Made by a program: the position numbers and the translations under genes | Part shown: in pieces, positions 54,034-63,040 of the stretch | How positions within the stretch are numbered: position 1 is the first letter of the stretch | Layout: each line of letters opens with the position of its first letter | Assembly: GCF_017161425.1 (NCBI RefSeq) | Contig: NZ_CP071057.1 | Location: 2,791,501 to 2,855,500 of the forward strand | DNA: 64,000 nucleotides | DNA from: Marinicauda algicola | Lineage (GTDB): Bacteria; Pseudomonadota; Alphaproteobacteria; Caulobacterales; Maricaulaceae | Reading direction: 5' to 3' | The notes under the pieces: generated by a model | What the model saw: only the letters and a program-made list of their open reading frames with translations | Told to the model about the DNA's origin: nothing | The model's database searches: none

Positions 54034-55562
54034 GACGAAATCTCGACTTCGATGATGTCCGGACTTCTTCGCGCGTATTCCAATGCATAGGCCAGTTCAC
54101 CCGAGGATTCGGCGTGGATGTCGAGCATTATATTGCCTTTGTCGATCTCCTGGCCGAGAGTCACATGCATGTAGACGCCCGCCGACTTGGCTTCCGGTGC
54201 GCCGGCGAGCTTGGCGAGTCTTGAGAGCTTGCGATTGTTGATATGAACGATACGTCCGGCACGCGGCGCGATCAACGGATGAACGTGGGGCGCCTTCGGC
54301 GGCGTTCGCATTCCACCCTGCGCCTCGCATATGGCCTGGAACTTCTTCCACGCTCGTCCGTCCGCAAGGGTCGCGAGCGCCGCAGTGGTTCCTTCCCCGC
54401 TGGCAACCTTCCCGCCGATCTCCAGCGCAGCCCCGGCCAATGTCGCCGACCGTCTGCGCAAATCGTCGGGCGAATCCGGCGCGCCTCGGAGAACTGCGAG
54501 GACATCCAGCGCTTCCAGGGCGGGGCCTATTCCGCGACCAACCGGTTGCGATCCGTCGGTCAGGATGCAAGTGGCCGACAGACCAAAGCGGGACGCCACG
54601 GCGCTGATCCGATCCGCAAGATGGCGCGCTGTCGCCTCGCTGCGGACCTTGGCGGTCGGTCCGACCGGAATGTCGATGACGACGTGCGTCGAACCGGCCG
54701 CGATCTTCTTGGACAGGACAGACGCGATGAGCTGTCCCTCGGTATCGACATCGAGCTCGCGCTCTATGCGAACGAATATATCGTCGGCGGGACTGAGATG
54801 CATCGCCCCACCCCACGCGATGCAGCCTCCTTCGGCGTTCACCACACGCCTGAGCGTCGCGATATCCAGGTCAACCGGAGCAAGTGTCTCCATGGCATCC
54901 GCCGTGCCTGCCGGCGAGGTGATCGCACGCGATGAAGTCTTGGGGATGACTAGCCCGTGGGCAGCAACAATCGCGACGACGATCGGGGTGGTACGGTTGC
55001 CCGGGAGCCCGCCGATGCAATGCTTGTCGACCACGATCGGGGAATCCCAGCGCAAACGCTCGCCGACCTCGACCATGGCGCCCGTCAGATCGACGGTCTC
55101 CTGCTCGTCGAGCGGAAGAGCCGCGCTCGCCGTCAGGAAGGCCGCCAGATGAACATCCGTATAGCGGCGTGCGGCGACGTCCTTGACGATCGACCCGATC
55201 GCGCGCGCGTCGAGCCGGTTCCCGTGGATCCGTCGGCGGACGCTGGCGAGGGATTCGAGTGTCGGTGCATGCGTGACGGTGACCGCCGCGTCCTCATCGA
55301 GGCTCAGGATCTTCCACGCGGTCTCTGTCAGGGCGATCTGGTCGATGGCGAGCAGATCGTCCCCTTCGATCTGGAACAGGGTTGCCTGCATCTCACGGCC
55401 GTTGCTCGAAACCAGCACCTGCGATCTGGAAGCAAGACCTTCCGATCGGCAGACATGGCAGTCGGCCCGCATGATGACCACCGCCTGGTGCTGTGTGTGC
55501 AGGCGAAGACGTTTGGCGCGGAGCGGCGGTGGCACGGCAAGTTCGGCATCGTTGGGGGTCAT
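54030..55562 (-). CDS. AMP/thymidine phosphorylase family enzyme
   Basis: 510 residues of the long form resembling archaeal AMP phosphorylase. An N-terminal 90-residue domain is followed by the phosphorylase core with the phosphate-binding DKHCIGGLPGNRTTPIVVAI, KTSSRAITSPAGTADAMETL and AIAWGG-like loop. It would split nucleosides or nucleoside monophosphates with phosphate. With PRPP synthetase two genes upstream, a salvage route through ribose phosphates is plausible. The ATG at 55562 overlaps the MBL stop by four bases; an extension to 55604 lies inside that gene. Confidence 0.85.
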   Translation of the reverse strand: MTPNDAELAVPPPLRAKRLRLHTQHQAVVIMRADCHVCRSEGLASRSQVLVSSNGREMQATLFQIEGDDLLAIDQIALTETAWKILSLDEDAAVTVTHAPTLESLASVRRRIHGNRLDARAIGSIVKDVAARRYTDVHLAAFLTASAALPLDEQETVDLTGAMVEVGERLRWDSPIVVDKHCIGGLPGNRTTPIVVAIVAAHGLVIPKTSSRAITSPAGTADAMETLAPVDLDIATLRRVVNAEGGCIAWGGAMHLSPADDIFVRIERELDVDTEGQLIASVLSKKIAAGSTHVVIDIPVGPTAKVRSEATARHLADRISAVASRFGLSATCILTDGSQPVGRGIGPALEALDVLAVLRGAPDSPDDLRRRSATLAGAALEIGGKVASGEGTTAALATLADGRAWKKFQAICEAQGGMRTPPKAPHVHPLIAPRAGRIVHINNRKLSRLAKLAGAPEAKSAGVYMHVTLGQEIDKGNIMLDIHAESSGELAYALEYARRSPDIIEVEISS

Positions 55563-56917
55563 AGGTCGAACGCCTGATCCTGTCGGGGAACGGACGCATT
55601 CCATCCGAGGTCCTTGTCGATGCGGACGCGCAGCGCCTCGGCGGCTTCAGCCTCCCCATGAACGATGAAAGTGCGCGCAGGCGCGTGACGGAAGCCGGAG
55701 AGCCAGCGCATCAACTCATCAGAATCCGCGTGCGCCGAGAGTGCAGGCAGATCGGCAACCTCTGCCAGCACCGGTATCCACTGTCCGTGAATCTTGATCT
55801 CGCGGGCGCCCTGCAGCATGGCGCGTCCACGCGTGCCGGCAGCTTGAAAGCCGGAGAACAGGATGGTGTTCTTCTGATCGGGTGCGAAGGCCTTGAGATG
55901 GTGGAGAACGCGGCCACCGGTTGCCATGCCGCTGGCCGAGATCACCACCTTCGGATAGGGACTCGCGGTAATTGCCTTGGACTCTTCGACGTCCCTTGTA
56001 TAGGTAGCGATCCCGCAGATCGTGTCGCAATCCTCCGGTAAGAGCCGATGATCGTCGCGATGGCCGTGGAGCAGGTCCGTCGCGCTGATCGCCATGGGGC
56101 TGTCGAGATAGATTGGGATTTGTGAAAGCCGGCCGGACGATCTCAGCTTCCACAGATGATAAAGCAGCGACTGCGCCCGCCCGACCGCGAAGGCCGGGAT
56201 CACCACGGTCCCGCCGCGCCGAACCGTGCGCTCGATGACGGACCCCAGCAGTTCCGTTGGATCGCCAGGTTCATGGATGCGGTCGCCGTACGTCGATTCA
56301 ATGACGATGTAGTCGGCCTCGGAGACAGGTTCCGGGTCATGCATCACGGGATCTCCGTAGCGGCCGAGATCTCCCGAAAAGACAACGCGTTTGCCGCCCC
56401 AGTCGATATCGGCGGTGGCAGCACCCAGGATATGGCCGGCATGCCTGAACATCAGGATCGCCCCGCCGGGAAGCTGGAGAGGCTGGCCGAACGGAACGGA
56501 CGAGAAGCGTTCCAGCGCGCGTTCCGAATCGTGAACGCCGTAAAGCGGCAGGGCAGGCTTGTGCTTGGAGAAGCCCTTCCGGTTCGCATAGTCGGCATCT
56601 TTCTCCTGAAGATAACCGCTATCCTTCAAGATCAGCTCTGCCACGTCGCGCGTCGCGTCCGTTGCAAAGATGTTCCCGCGGAAGCCGTCCCGCACGAGCT
56701 TCGGCAAATAGCCGGAATGATCGAGATGCGCATGGGTCAAAACGACAGCATCTATGCTCGAAGGCTTGACCGGCAAAGGCGTCCAGTTCAGCTCGCGCAG
56801 GTTTTTCAGCCCCTGGAACAAGCCGCAGTCGATAAGGATGCGCTTGCCTTCATGGGTGAGGAGATGTTTCGAACCGGTGACAGTGCCAGCACCGCCGAGG
56901 GATGTGAGTTTGAGCAT
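55559..56917 (-). CDS. Beta-CASP metallo-beta-lactamase RNase-like enzyme
   Basis: 452 residues. The metal site is LTHAHLDHSGYLP (His62, His64, Asp66, His67), followed by VVFSGDLGRYGDP and IESTYGDR. The beta-CASP cap shows SLLYHLWKLR and VVISASGMATGGR, and the end carries the RNA-specificity region (SAHADSDELMRWLSG, FIVHGE). The family includes RNA endo- and exonucleases such as CPSF-like enzymes. It lies between PRPP synthetase (66-base gap) and the phosphorylase (4-base overlap), suggesting RNA-derived nucleotide recycling; that is inference. Confidence 0.88.
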   Translation of the reverse strand: MLKLTSLGGAGTVTGSKHLLTHEGKRILIDCGLFQGLKNLRELNWTPLPVKPSSIDAVVLTHAHLDHSGYLPKLVRDGFRGNIFATDATRDVAELILKDSGYLQEKDADYANRKGFSKHKPALPLYGVHDSERALERFSSVPFGQPLQLPGGAILMFRHAGHILGAATADIDWGGKRVVFSGDLGRYGDPVMHDPEPVSEADYIVIESTYGDRIHEPGDPTELLGSVIERTVRRGGTVVIPAFAVGRAQSLLYHLWKLRSSGRLSQIPIYLDSPMAISATDLLHGHRDDHRLLPEDCDTICGIATYTRDVEESKAITASPYPKVVISASGMATGGRVLHHLKAFAPDQKNTILFSGFQAAGTRGRAMLQGAREIKIHGQWIPVLAEVADLPALSAHADSDELMRWLSGFRHAPARTFIVHGEAEAAEALRVRIDKDLGWNASVPRQDQAFDL

Positions 56918-56983
56918 GACTGCCTCCTGGTCGACTTCAATTTAGCTGAGCACCGGCCTCTGCACGCCTCTGTGGTTTGCCCC

Positions 56984-57982
56984 TCACTCAACGCCGCTTG
57001 TCCAAGGCGGAGGATCGCTGGCGGGAAACGAATCCATGCCTGCCTGTTCAACTTCGTCGCCAGGTTCGGGCGGACGGCGGTGCCGAATGATGTCCTCTTT
57101 GGCTTCCTCGGCGGAGGTGATCGCCGCAGCGATCAGCGGCGCCAGCCGGATAGCGTTGCTCTCATGTGGGACGGAATCGCTTGAGACGATCCGGTCAGTG
57201 AGCGCCATCAAGCGCTCAAAGGAATCCTCCGCGAACACCCCGTGGACAACCGCGCAAACAGGTCGCCGGAAGCCCTGGAGTGGCAGTTTCCGGGCGGCTT
57301 CAATCAGCGTCTGTCCAGATGAAGCGATATCGTCGACGAGGACTGGACAGCGGGCCGTCCATTCCGAGAGATCGGGAAGTTGGACATCGACGTTGCGGTC
57401 GCCGTGCCGAATCTTGCGCAAGACGGCATAGGGAGCGGCAATTCGCCTGGCGATGGCCGACACCCACTGTTCGCTCTCCTCATCCGGGCCAATGATCAGC
57501 GGTTGATCGACCTCGGCGGCGATCCAGTCTGCCAACAGAGGTGCCGCGTGCAGCGTATCGGCCGGGATCGTGTAGAGCGCCGAGAGTGCGGGATACCGGT
57601 GCAGGTGAGGGTCGACCGTCACAATCCGGTCGAAGGTCGAAGACAGGAACCGCGCGAATGTCTTCGAGGTCACAGCCTCGCCCGGTTGAAAGCGTCGATC
57701 CTGTCGCATGTAGGAAAGGTAGGGCGCGATCAGCGTCACCTCGCTCGCGCCAAGCGCGCGGGCCGCGTCGGCGGCGAATGCGAGGCGGAGGAAGCCATCG
57801 TCCGGCCGCGCAAGCGTGCAGACCAAATCCACCGGCCGATCGGCGACATCCGAAAGAATGCGGACATAACTCTCGCCATCGGGGAAACGCCGAGTCTCGA
57901 TCGCGCCAAGTTCCCAACCGCCCGCTTCGGCAAGATGGCGCGCGAAGGATTCGTTGCCGGGCACGGGAAGGATCAGCCGCAT
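56984..57982 (-). CDS. prs: Ribose-phosphate pyrophosphokinase (PRPP synthetase)
   Basis: 332 residues. It makes PRPP from ribose 5-phosphate and ATP (or, as in the reverse sense, consumes it). Visible are FPDGESYVRI, SYMRQDRRFQPGEA with the catalytic basic residues, the His-containing VDPHLHRYPAL and the PRPP loop CPVLVDDIASSGQTLIEAAR. The last 25 residues are a Pro-rich tail absent from housekeeping enzymes. It differs from typical bacterial Prs (DPHLH instead of DLHA), which points to an accessory, archaeal-like form. It follows the copper ATPase by 31 bases. Confidence 0.88.
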   Translation of the reverse strand: MRLILPVPGNESFARHLAEAGGWELGAIETRRFPDGESYVRILSDVADRPVDLVCTLARPDDGFLRLAFAADAARALGASEVTLIAPYLSYMRQDRRFQPGEAVTSKTFARFLSSTFDRIVTVDPHLHRYPALSALYTIPADTLHAAPLLADWIAAEVDQPLIIGPDEESEQWVSAIARRIAAPYAVLRKIRHGDRNVDVQLPDLSEWTARCPVLVDDIASSGQTLIEAARKLPLQGFRRPVCAVVHGVFAEDSFERLMALTDRIVSSDSVPHESNAIRLAPLIAAAITSAEEAKEDIIRHRRPPEPGDEVEQAGMDSFPASDPPPWTSGVE

Positions 57983-58013
57983 ACCCGGACCCCTTTCGTG
58001 TGAGAATTGCCGC

Positions 58014-60128
58014 TCATGTGTGCCGCCTGTAGGAGCGCAGGAACTGGGCGTTGATGGCGACGATGACGGTGCTGGCGGACATGAAGACGGCGGCGACCGC
58101 GGGCGTCATCATGAAGCCTGTCCCGAAGGTGATACCCGCCGCCATCGGCACGGCGATCGCGTTATAGGCGGTCGCCCAGATCAGGTTCTGAACCATCTTG
58201 CGATAGGTGGCGCGCGAGAGCCCGAGGATGGCCCCGACATCACGCGGGTCGCTTCGGACCAGCACGACGTCGGCGGATTCCACCGCGACATCGGTGCCCG
58301 CGCCGATGGCGATCCCGAGATCGGCCACGACCAGGGCAGGCGCGTCGTTCACGCCGTCGCCGACCATGGCGACGGAGAGCCCGCGGGCCTTCAGTTCCTC
58401 GATCTTCTGTGATTTCTGATCTGGCAGCACCTCCGCGAAGTATTCGGTGATCCCGAGTTCCTCGGACACCGCCTTTGCGACGCCCTCGGCATCGCCTGTG
58501 AGCATGACCGAGCTGATCCCGAGCGACTTGAGCTCGGCGATGGCTTCCTTCGATTCCGGACGCACGATGTCGGCCAGCGCAAGAAGTGCGCGTGGCGCGC
58601 CGTCGCGGACCAGAACGACCACCGTCTTGCCTTGTCCTTCCAATCTCTTGAGGCTGTCATGGGCGATGGCGTTGCCCTGCCGCGCGAGGTGGCCAGGGCT
58701 GACGATGCGCACGTCCTGGCCATCGACCCTGGCGACGATGCCTTCGCCCGTGATGTTGCTCACCTCGCTGGCTCTTGGGATCGTCAGGTTGCGGTTCTTT
58801 GCCTCGGCGACGATGCCGTGGGCGATGGGGTGCTCGGACTGGCTCTCGGCCGCCGCCGCATAGGTCAGCTCTTCATTCTCGTCGCCACCTGCGAGCAGCA
58901 CGATGTCGCTGACGCCGAAGCGGCCCTCGGTCAGCGTGCCGGTCTTGTCGAACACCACGGTATTGAGGTTGCGCGCCCGCTCGAAGGCCGCGCGGTCGCG
59001 GATCAAGAGCCCGTTGCCGGCTGACAGCGACGTGCTGACCGCGACGACGAGCGGAACCGCAAGGCCAAGCGCGTGAGGACAGGCGACGACCATCACCGTC
59101 ACCATCCGCTCGATCGCGAATTCGAGTGGCGCGTCAAGCACCAGCCACCAGACGACCAGCGTTCCGAAACCCACCGTGAGCGCGATATAGGTCAGCCATG
59201 AGGCAGCGCGGTTGGCGAGATCCTGGGTGCGGGACCGGGTGGCTTGCGCCTTCTTCACCAGGTCGATGACCTGCGCCAGATAGGTGGCGTCACCGGTGGC
59301 GGTCACTTCGATGGTGACGGCATTGGCGCCGTTGATCGCGCCGCCGATTGCGGTCGCGCCGATGGTCTTGGAGACCGGCCGGGATTCACCGGTCAGCATC
59401 GCCTCGTTGAAGCCGGATGAGCCCTCGACGATCTTTCCGTCAACGGGCACTTTTGCGCCGGGCCGAACCAGCACACGGTCTCCCGGCTGCAAGGCGGAGA
59501 TAGCCACCTCGTGGGTCGTACCGTCGGCGTCGATCTTCGTCGCACTGTCCGGCAAGAGCCGGACGAGTTCCTCCAGCGCCCGCGAGGCGCCCATGACCGA
59601 GCGCATCTCAATCCAGTGACCGAGCAGCATGATGGCGATCAGCGTCACCAGCTCCCAATAGAGTTCCTCGCCTGGAAAACCGAAGGTGACGGCGGCCGAA
59701 AAGAAATAGGCGGCCGAGATCGCAAGCGCGATCAGGGTCATCATTCCGGGCTGGCCCTTGCGAAGCTCGGAGGTGAATCCGGTCAGAAACGGCCATCCGC
59801 CATAAACATAAGCTATCGTCGAGAGCACGAAGAGGACGTAGCGGTCGCCGGGAAAGGCCAGTGCCTCGGCTATGCCGAACCAGTGCTGAATCATCGGCGA
59901 GAGCAGCAGGACCGGTGGTGTGAGGATCAGCGTCACCCAGAAGCGGCGGCGGAAATCGGCCACCATCGCACCATGATCGTGTCCGCCATGACCGGCATGT
60001 TCAGAGTGTGTTGAGCCGCCGGCCGCGACGACCTGCCCCCGCGTTGTCGAGGAGGGATGGGAATTCCCATCACCGTGGCCATCATGGTCGTGATGTTTGG
60101 AGTGAGTGTGCGGCCGATCTGTTGTCAT
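58014..60128 (-). CDS. Copper-translocating P1B-type ATPase (CopB-like)
   Basis: 704 residues. The His-rich N-terminus (HTHSKHHDHDGHGDGNSH) takes the place of a Cys metal-binding domain. Eight membrane helices surround the translocation motif CPH in VVACPHALGLAVP. Also present are the phosphatase motif TGES, phosphorylated DKTGTLTEG and hinge GDGVNDAPAL. CPH with a His-rich start is the P1B-3/CopB type, which exports Cu ions. The frame extends to 60263, but the ATG at 60128 starts the His-rich part. It separates the copper genes from the nucleotide genes. Confidence 0.92.
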   Translation of the reverse strand: MTTDRPHTHSKHHDHDGHGDGNSHPSSTTRGQVVAAGGSTHSEHAGHGGHDHGAMVADFRRRFWVTLILTPPVLLLSPMIQHWFGIAEALAFPGDRYVLFVLSTIAYVYGGWPFLTGFTSELRKGQPGMMTLIALAISAAYFFSAAVTFGFPGEELYWELVTLIAIMLLGHWIEMRSVMGASRALEELVRLLPDSATKIDADGTTHEVAISALQPGDRVLVRPGAKVPVDGKIVEGSSGFNEAMLTGESRPVSKTIGATAIGGAINGANAVTIEVTATGDATYLAQVIDLVKKAQATRSRTQDLANRAASWLTYIALTVGFGTLVVWWLVLDAPLEFAIERMVTVMVVACPHALGLAVPLVVAVSTSLSAGNGLLIRDRAAFERARNLNTVVFDKTGTLTEGRFGVSDIVLLAGGDENEELTYAAAAESQSEHPIAHGIVAEAKNRNLTIPRASEVSNITGEGIVARVDGQDVRIVSPGHLARQGNAIAHDSLKRLEGQGKTVVVLVRDGAPRALLALADIVRPESKEAIAELKSLGISSVMLTGDAEGVAKAVSEELGITEYFAEVLPDQKSQKIEELKARGLSVAMVGDGVNDAPALVVADLGIAIGAGTDVAVESADVVLVRSDPRDVGAILGLSRATYRKMVQNLIWATAYNAIAVPMAAGITFGTGFMMTPAVAAVFMSASTVIVAINAQFLRSYRRHT

Positions 60129-60259
60129 TCTGCTCTGTCCTGCGGTGGGCGTTGCGGCTCGGACCCGCTTGCCATTCATCGGAAGGTTGATGGAATCCTT
60201 CGTGTTTGCCCTGAATGCCCGCAGACGTGGTCGCGCCCACGGGCAAAGGCGTGGCAAGC

Positions 60260-60910
60260 TCAATCGACTTGGCGCACCAGACCGGGATAGCGATTAAAGG
60301 CGAGCCTCTGAACGAGCGAGCCGTCCACGGTCACAATCTCCGCAGTAATGCTCCCGTCGCTAGCGGTGCCAATCTCGCCGAGCCTCAGACGCGAATTGCC
60401 AAGGCTGGTCAGCTGCTGCTCCAGGAGGGCGCGAACTCGGTCCTCTGTCATCTCCTCCGGTGTGCCAAGTGGCGTTCCGAGGAGGATGCCCTGACCATTC
60501 ATCGTGCCGGGCATGCCCATTCCTGCCTGACCACCCCGCATCATCTGCATCATCGGGCACATCATCATGCCTGCCATCGGCATCAGACCCGTCATGCCAG
60601 GACCCGCCCCGCCCTCAGGCACTCCCTGGCCAGTCATGCCTCCCATCATGCCGGGCATTCCACCCTGACCCATCATGCGTTGCATCATCTGCATCATCTC
60701 TGGCGTCATCATGCCCATACCGGGCATGCCTCCAGGTGCAGCGGGCGCGGGCGAGTCACCTGGCGTCGGGGGCGCCGGTGGAGTGGCCTGCGTTTCCGCC
60801 GGGTGGTGAGCATCATGCTCCTGGGCGTCGGTTTGGGCTGCGACCGAGGTCACGGTCCCAAGAAGAAACAAACCCGCAAACAAAGCCGTCGGAAAATTTC
60901 GCGTTCTCAT
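60260..60910 (-). CDS. Met-rich secreted protein, likely copper-binding
   Basis: 216 residues with a signal peptide (ALFAGLFLLGTVTSVAAQ), then a His-containing linker (EHDAHHPAET) and a long Met/Gly region (GMPGMGMMTPEMMQMMQRMM, GLMPMAGMMMCPMMQMMRG) with some 38 Met. The last 70 residues form a separate alpha/beta domain (RVRALLEQQLTSLGNSRLRL, ITAEIVTVDGSLVQRLAFNR). Met clusters bind Cu(I) in periplasmic copper proteins. AGGAG precedes the ATG. It lies 130 bases upstream of the copper ATPase. Confidence 0.8.
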   Translation of the reverse strand: MRTRNFPTALFAGLFLLGTVTSVAAQTDAQEHDAHHPAETQATPPAPPTPGDSPAPAAPGGMPGMGMMTPEMMQMMQRMMGQGGMPGMMGGMTGQGVPEGGAGPGMTGLMPMAGMMMCPMMQMMRGGQAGMGMPGTMNGQGILLGTPLGTPEEMTEDRVRALLEQQLTSLGNSRLRLGEIGTASDGSITAEIVTVDGSLVQRLAFNRYPGLVRQVD

Positions 60911-60951
60911 GTTTCGTACTCCTGGTTGATGAGGAAGATAAAACGCCAATA

Positions 60952-61632
60952 TCACCCCCTGCTCGAACGAAGCAGATTTGCGGGGCGCGGCAGGAAAGCC
61001 GGAACCGCACTGGCATATCGGCGGTATTTGTCGCCGAATGCGGCCTCCACCTCGCGCTCTTCGCTTCTGGCGAGACGCCAGTACATGACGATGAGCACCG
61101 GTAGCATTAGGCCGGTCACCAGCGTCGGCCATTGCAGAAAGAAACCGATCATGATCAGCACGAACCCGACATATTGAGGGTGGCGAAGACGCGCGTACGG
61201 GCCTGTGGTTGCCAGGTTTCCTGCCCGTTGCGCCTCGTGCAGGACCCGCCAGGCGGTAGCTATCAGGATGAAGCCGCCGCCAATGAAGACGAAGCTCAGC
61301 AGATGGAAAGGCGACCAATGGGGATCCATGGACCAGCCAAACATCGCCGGCCAGAGATGACCGGCGTCGTGGGACAAGGGATCCAGTGCCGGAAAGCTGG
61401 TACCAAGCCAGCCTGCGAGCAGATAAAGCGTCAGCGGAAAGCCGTACATTTCGGCAAACAATGCAACGATGAAGGCCGAGAAGGCCCCCAGCGAGCGCCA
61501 GTCACGCGGGGTCTTCGGCTTGAAGAAGCTGAACGCAAACAGGATGAAGATGCCCGCGTTGATAGCCGCCAGAAACCACAGACCATAGGCGGGAACATCA
61601 CCGGTCATCGCGGTCACCACTTTGCCCACCAT
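60952..61632 (-). CDS. Isoprenylcysteine carboxyl methyltransferase-like membrane protein
   Basis: 226 residues with about five membrane helices. The conserved ICMT motif is seen in GPYARLRHPQYVGFVLIMIG and EEREVEAAFGDKYRRYASAV. Bacterial members often sit in metal-resistance clusters, but their substrates are mostly unknown. The ATG at 61632 overlaps the DUF2933 gene by 35 bases; an ATG at 61608 is an alternative. Confidence 0.85.
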   Translation of the reverse strand: MVGKVVTAMTGDVPAYGLWFLAAINAGIFILFAFSFFKPKTPRDWRSLGAFSAFIVALFAEMYGFPLTLYLLAGWLGTSFPALDPLSHDAGHLWPAMFGWSMDPHWSPFHLLSFVFIGGGFILIATAWRVLHEAQRAGNLATTGPYARLRHPQYVGFVLIMIGFFLQWPTLVTGLMLPVLIVMYWRLARSEEREVEAAFGDKYRRYASAVPAFLPRPANLLRSSRG

Positions 61633-61858
61633 GGCCGCCGTGACCTCGATGCATGAAGAAATGCATGCCGATGCAGATCAGCAGCGGTAGCAGAAGCGGC
61701 AACGCACCAAGAACGTGCGCACGATGCTCAACCCAGAGAAACACGCCCGCAACGGCGAGAAAAACGCAAAGCGCGAATCCCGCTGGGGTGCTCAGGAATG
61801 GCCGCCGCACACCTTCGTCGAGATTTGGGTCGATCGAATCGTGTTTGTGATGAGCCAT
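61598..61858 (-). CDS. DUF2933 small membrane protein
   Basis: 86 residues with two hydrophobic stretches (AGFALCVFLAVAGVFLWVEH, LGALPLLLPLLICIGMHFFM) and His-rich ends (MAHHKHDS, MHRGHGGHGG). It fits the DUF2933 family common in copper and silver resistance loci. The His residues may hold metal at the membrane face. It starts 27 bases after the beta-propeller gene. Confidence 0.85.
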   Translation of the reverse strand: MAHHKHDSIDPNLDEGVRRPFLSTPAGFALCVFLAVAGVFLWVEHRAHVLGALPLLLPLLICIGMHFFMHRGHGGHGGQSGDRDDR

Positions 61859-61885
61859 GGTCTGTAAACCTTCTTTCTAGAGCAA

Positions 61886-63019
61886 TTACCCCTGCGGCGA
61901 TCGATACGTGATCCCATTGGGTCCGCGGCCGACCGAGAACTTCGCGATGACTTCGCGCGTGGCCACGTCGATCGCAGAGACGGTGCCATCGACGATATTC
62001 GTGACGAAGACCAAGGCGCCATCGCTGCTGACGGCGACACCATGTGCGCCTTTGCCTGTGCGAACGGTCTCGACAACGTTGCTCGTCGCGACCTCGATGA
62101 CCGATACCGTGTCGTTCGGTTGTGCGTCCGTGCCCTGGTTGGCAACGTAGACGAAGCGTCCGTCCGGGGTGGCGTGAACCTGGATCGGGTTCGGGCCAAC
62201 GTCGATCGTTGCGATCAGGCTCCGCGTTGCGGTGTCGACCACCGCTACCTGGTTGTCATCCCGCAGGGAGACATAGACCCTGCGGCCATCTGGCGTGAAC
62301 GCGACCTGTACCGGCGTGTTTCCCACTGGGATTCGCGCAAGTTCGGTGAGGCTGCTGGCATCGATCACGGATACCGTGCCATCCTCTACGTTTGCGACGT
62401 AGACCTCACGCCCATCCGGGCTCATCCGAAGCCCGTGGGGGTAGCGGCCGGTGCCGATGGTCGCGGTCACCTTCTTGGCTGCAAGGTTCACGACGCTGAC
62501 GGTATTGTCGCCGGCGTTCGTGACAAAGGCGCGCTCGCCACTCTCGTCGGCGACGACGTGCGCCGGATGCGCACCAACGATGATTTCGTCCACAACTCCG
62601 TTGGTTAAGCGTGTCGGATCAAGGACCAGCAGCCGGCCCTTGGTTTCGTCACCGCCGTGCGCACCTCCGCTGTGACCATGCCCGTGCCCTTCCGCTGCGG
62701 GCTCACCAACGGCTAGAAGCCGCATGCCGTCTGCAGTTATCTGGACATTGTGGGGGGATACGGGAATTGGAACTGTAGCGACGCTGCCGACGGCGAGATC
62801 AATCGCGCTGATAGAGTTACCATGTTCGTCGGCTGTATAAACGAAGCCGCCGCCTCCCAATGACGCTGTCTGCGCCTGGGCAATGGTAACGCTCGACATT
62901 ATCAAGGCCGCCGCGGCAAACGCCATTAATCCAGACAATCCGGATCGGAGAGACCGGTCGCCGTGCATCGGAAGCGCCGTCGTTTTTTTGCTGAGATACT
63001 TTGGCGGGAAGCTCATCAT
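61886..63019 (-). CDS. Exported YVTN-type beta-propeller protein
   Basis: 377 residues: an N-terminal signal peptide (SGLMAFAAAALIMSSVTIAQ) and seven propeller repeats, e.g. FVTNAGDNTVSVVNLAAKKV, YVANVEDGTVSVIDASSL, YVSLRDDNQVAVVDTATRSL, FVTNIVDGTVSAIDVATREV. A His/Gly insertion (GHGHGHSGGAHGG) near residue 110 could bind metal. Such proteins are common next to multicopper oxidases; the role is unproven. Starts at 63019 or 62968 are both possible. Confidence 0.85.
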   Translation of the reverse strand: MMSFPPKYLSKKTTALPMHGDRSLRSGLSGLMAFAAAALIMSSVTIAQAQTASLGGGGFVYTADEHGNSISAIDLAVGSVATVPIPVSPHNVQITADGMRLLAVGEPAAEGHGHGHSGGAHGGDETKGRLLVLDPTRLTNGVVDEIIVGAHPAHVVADESGERAFVTNAGDNTVSVVNLAAKKVTATIGTGRYPHGLRMSPDGREVYVANVEDGTVSVIDASSLTELARIPVGNTPVQVAFTPDGRRVYVSLRDDNQVAVVDTATRSLIATIDVGPNPIQVHATPDGRFVYVANQGTDAQPNDTVSVIEVATSNVVETVRTGKGAHGVAVSSDGALVFVTNIVDGTVSAIDVATREVIAKFSVGRGPNGITYRSPQG

Positions 63020-63040
63020 AGTTGAAACCTCGCGATTTGA

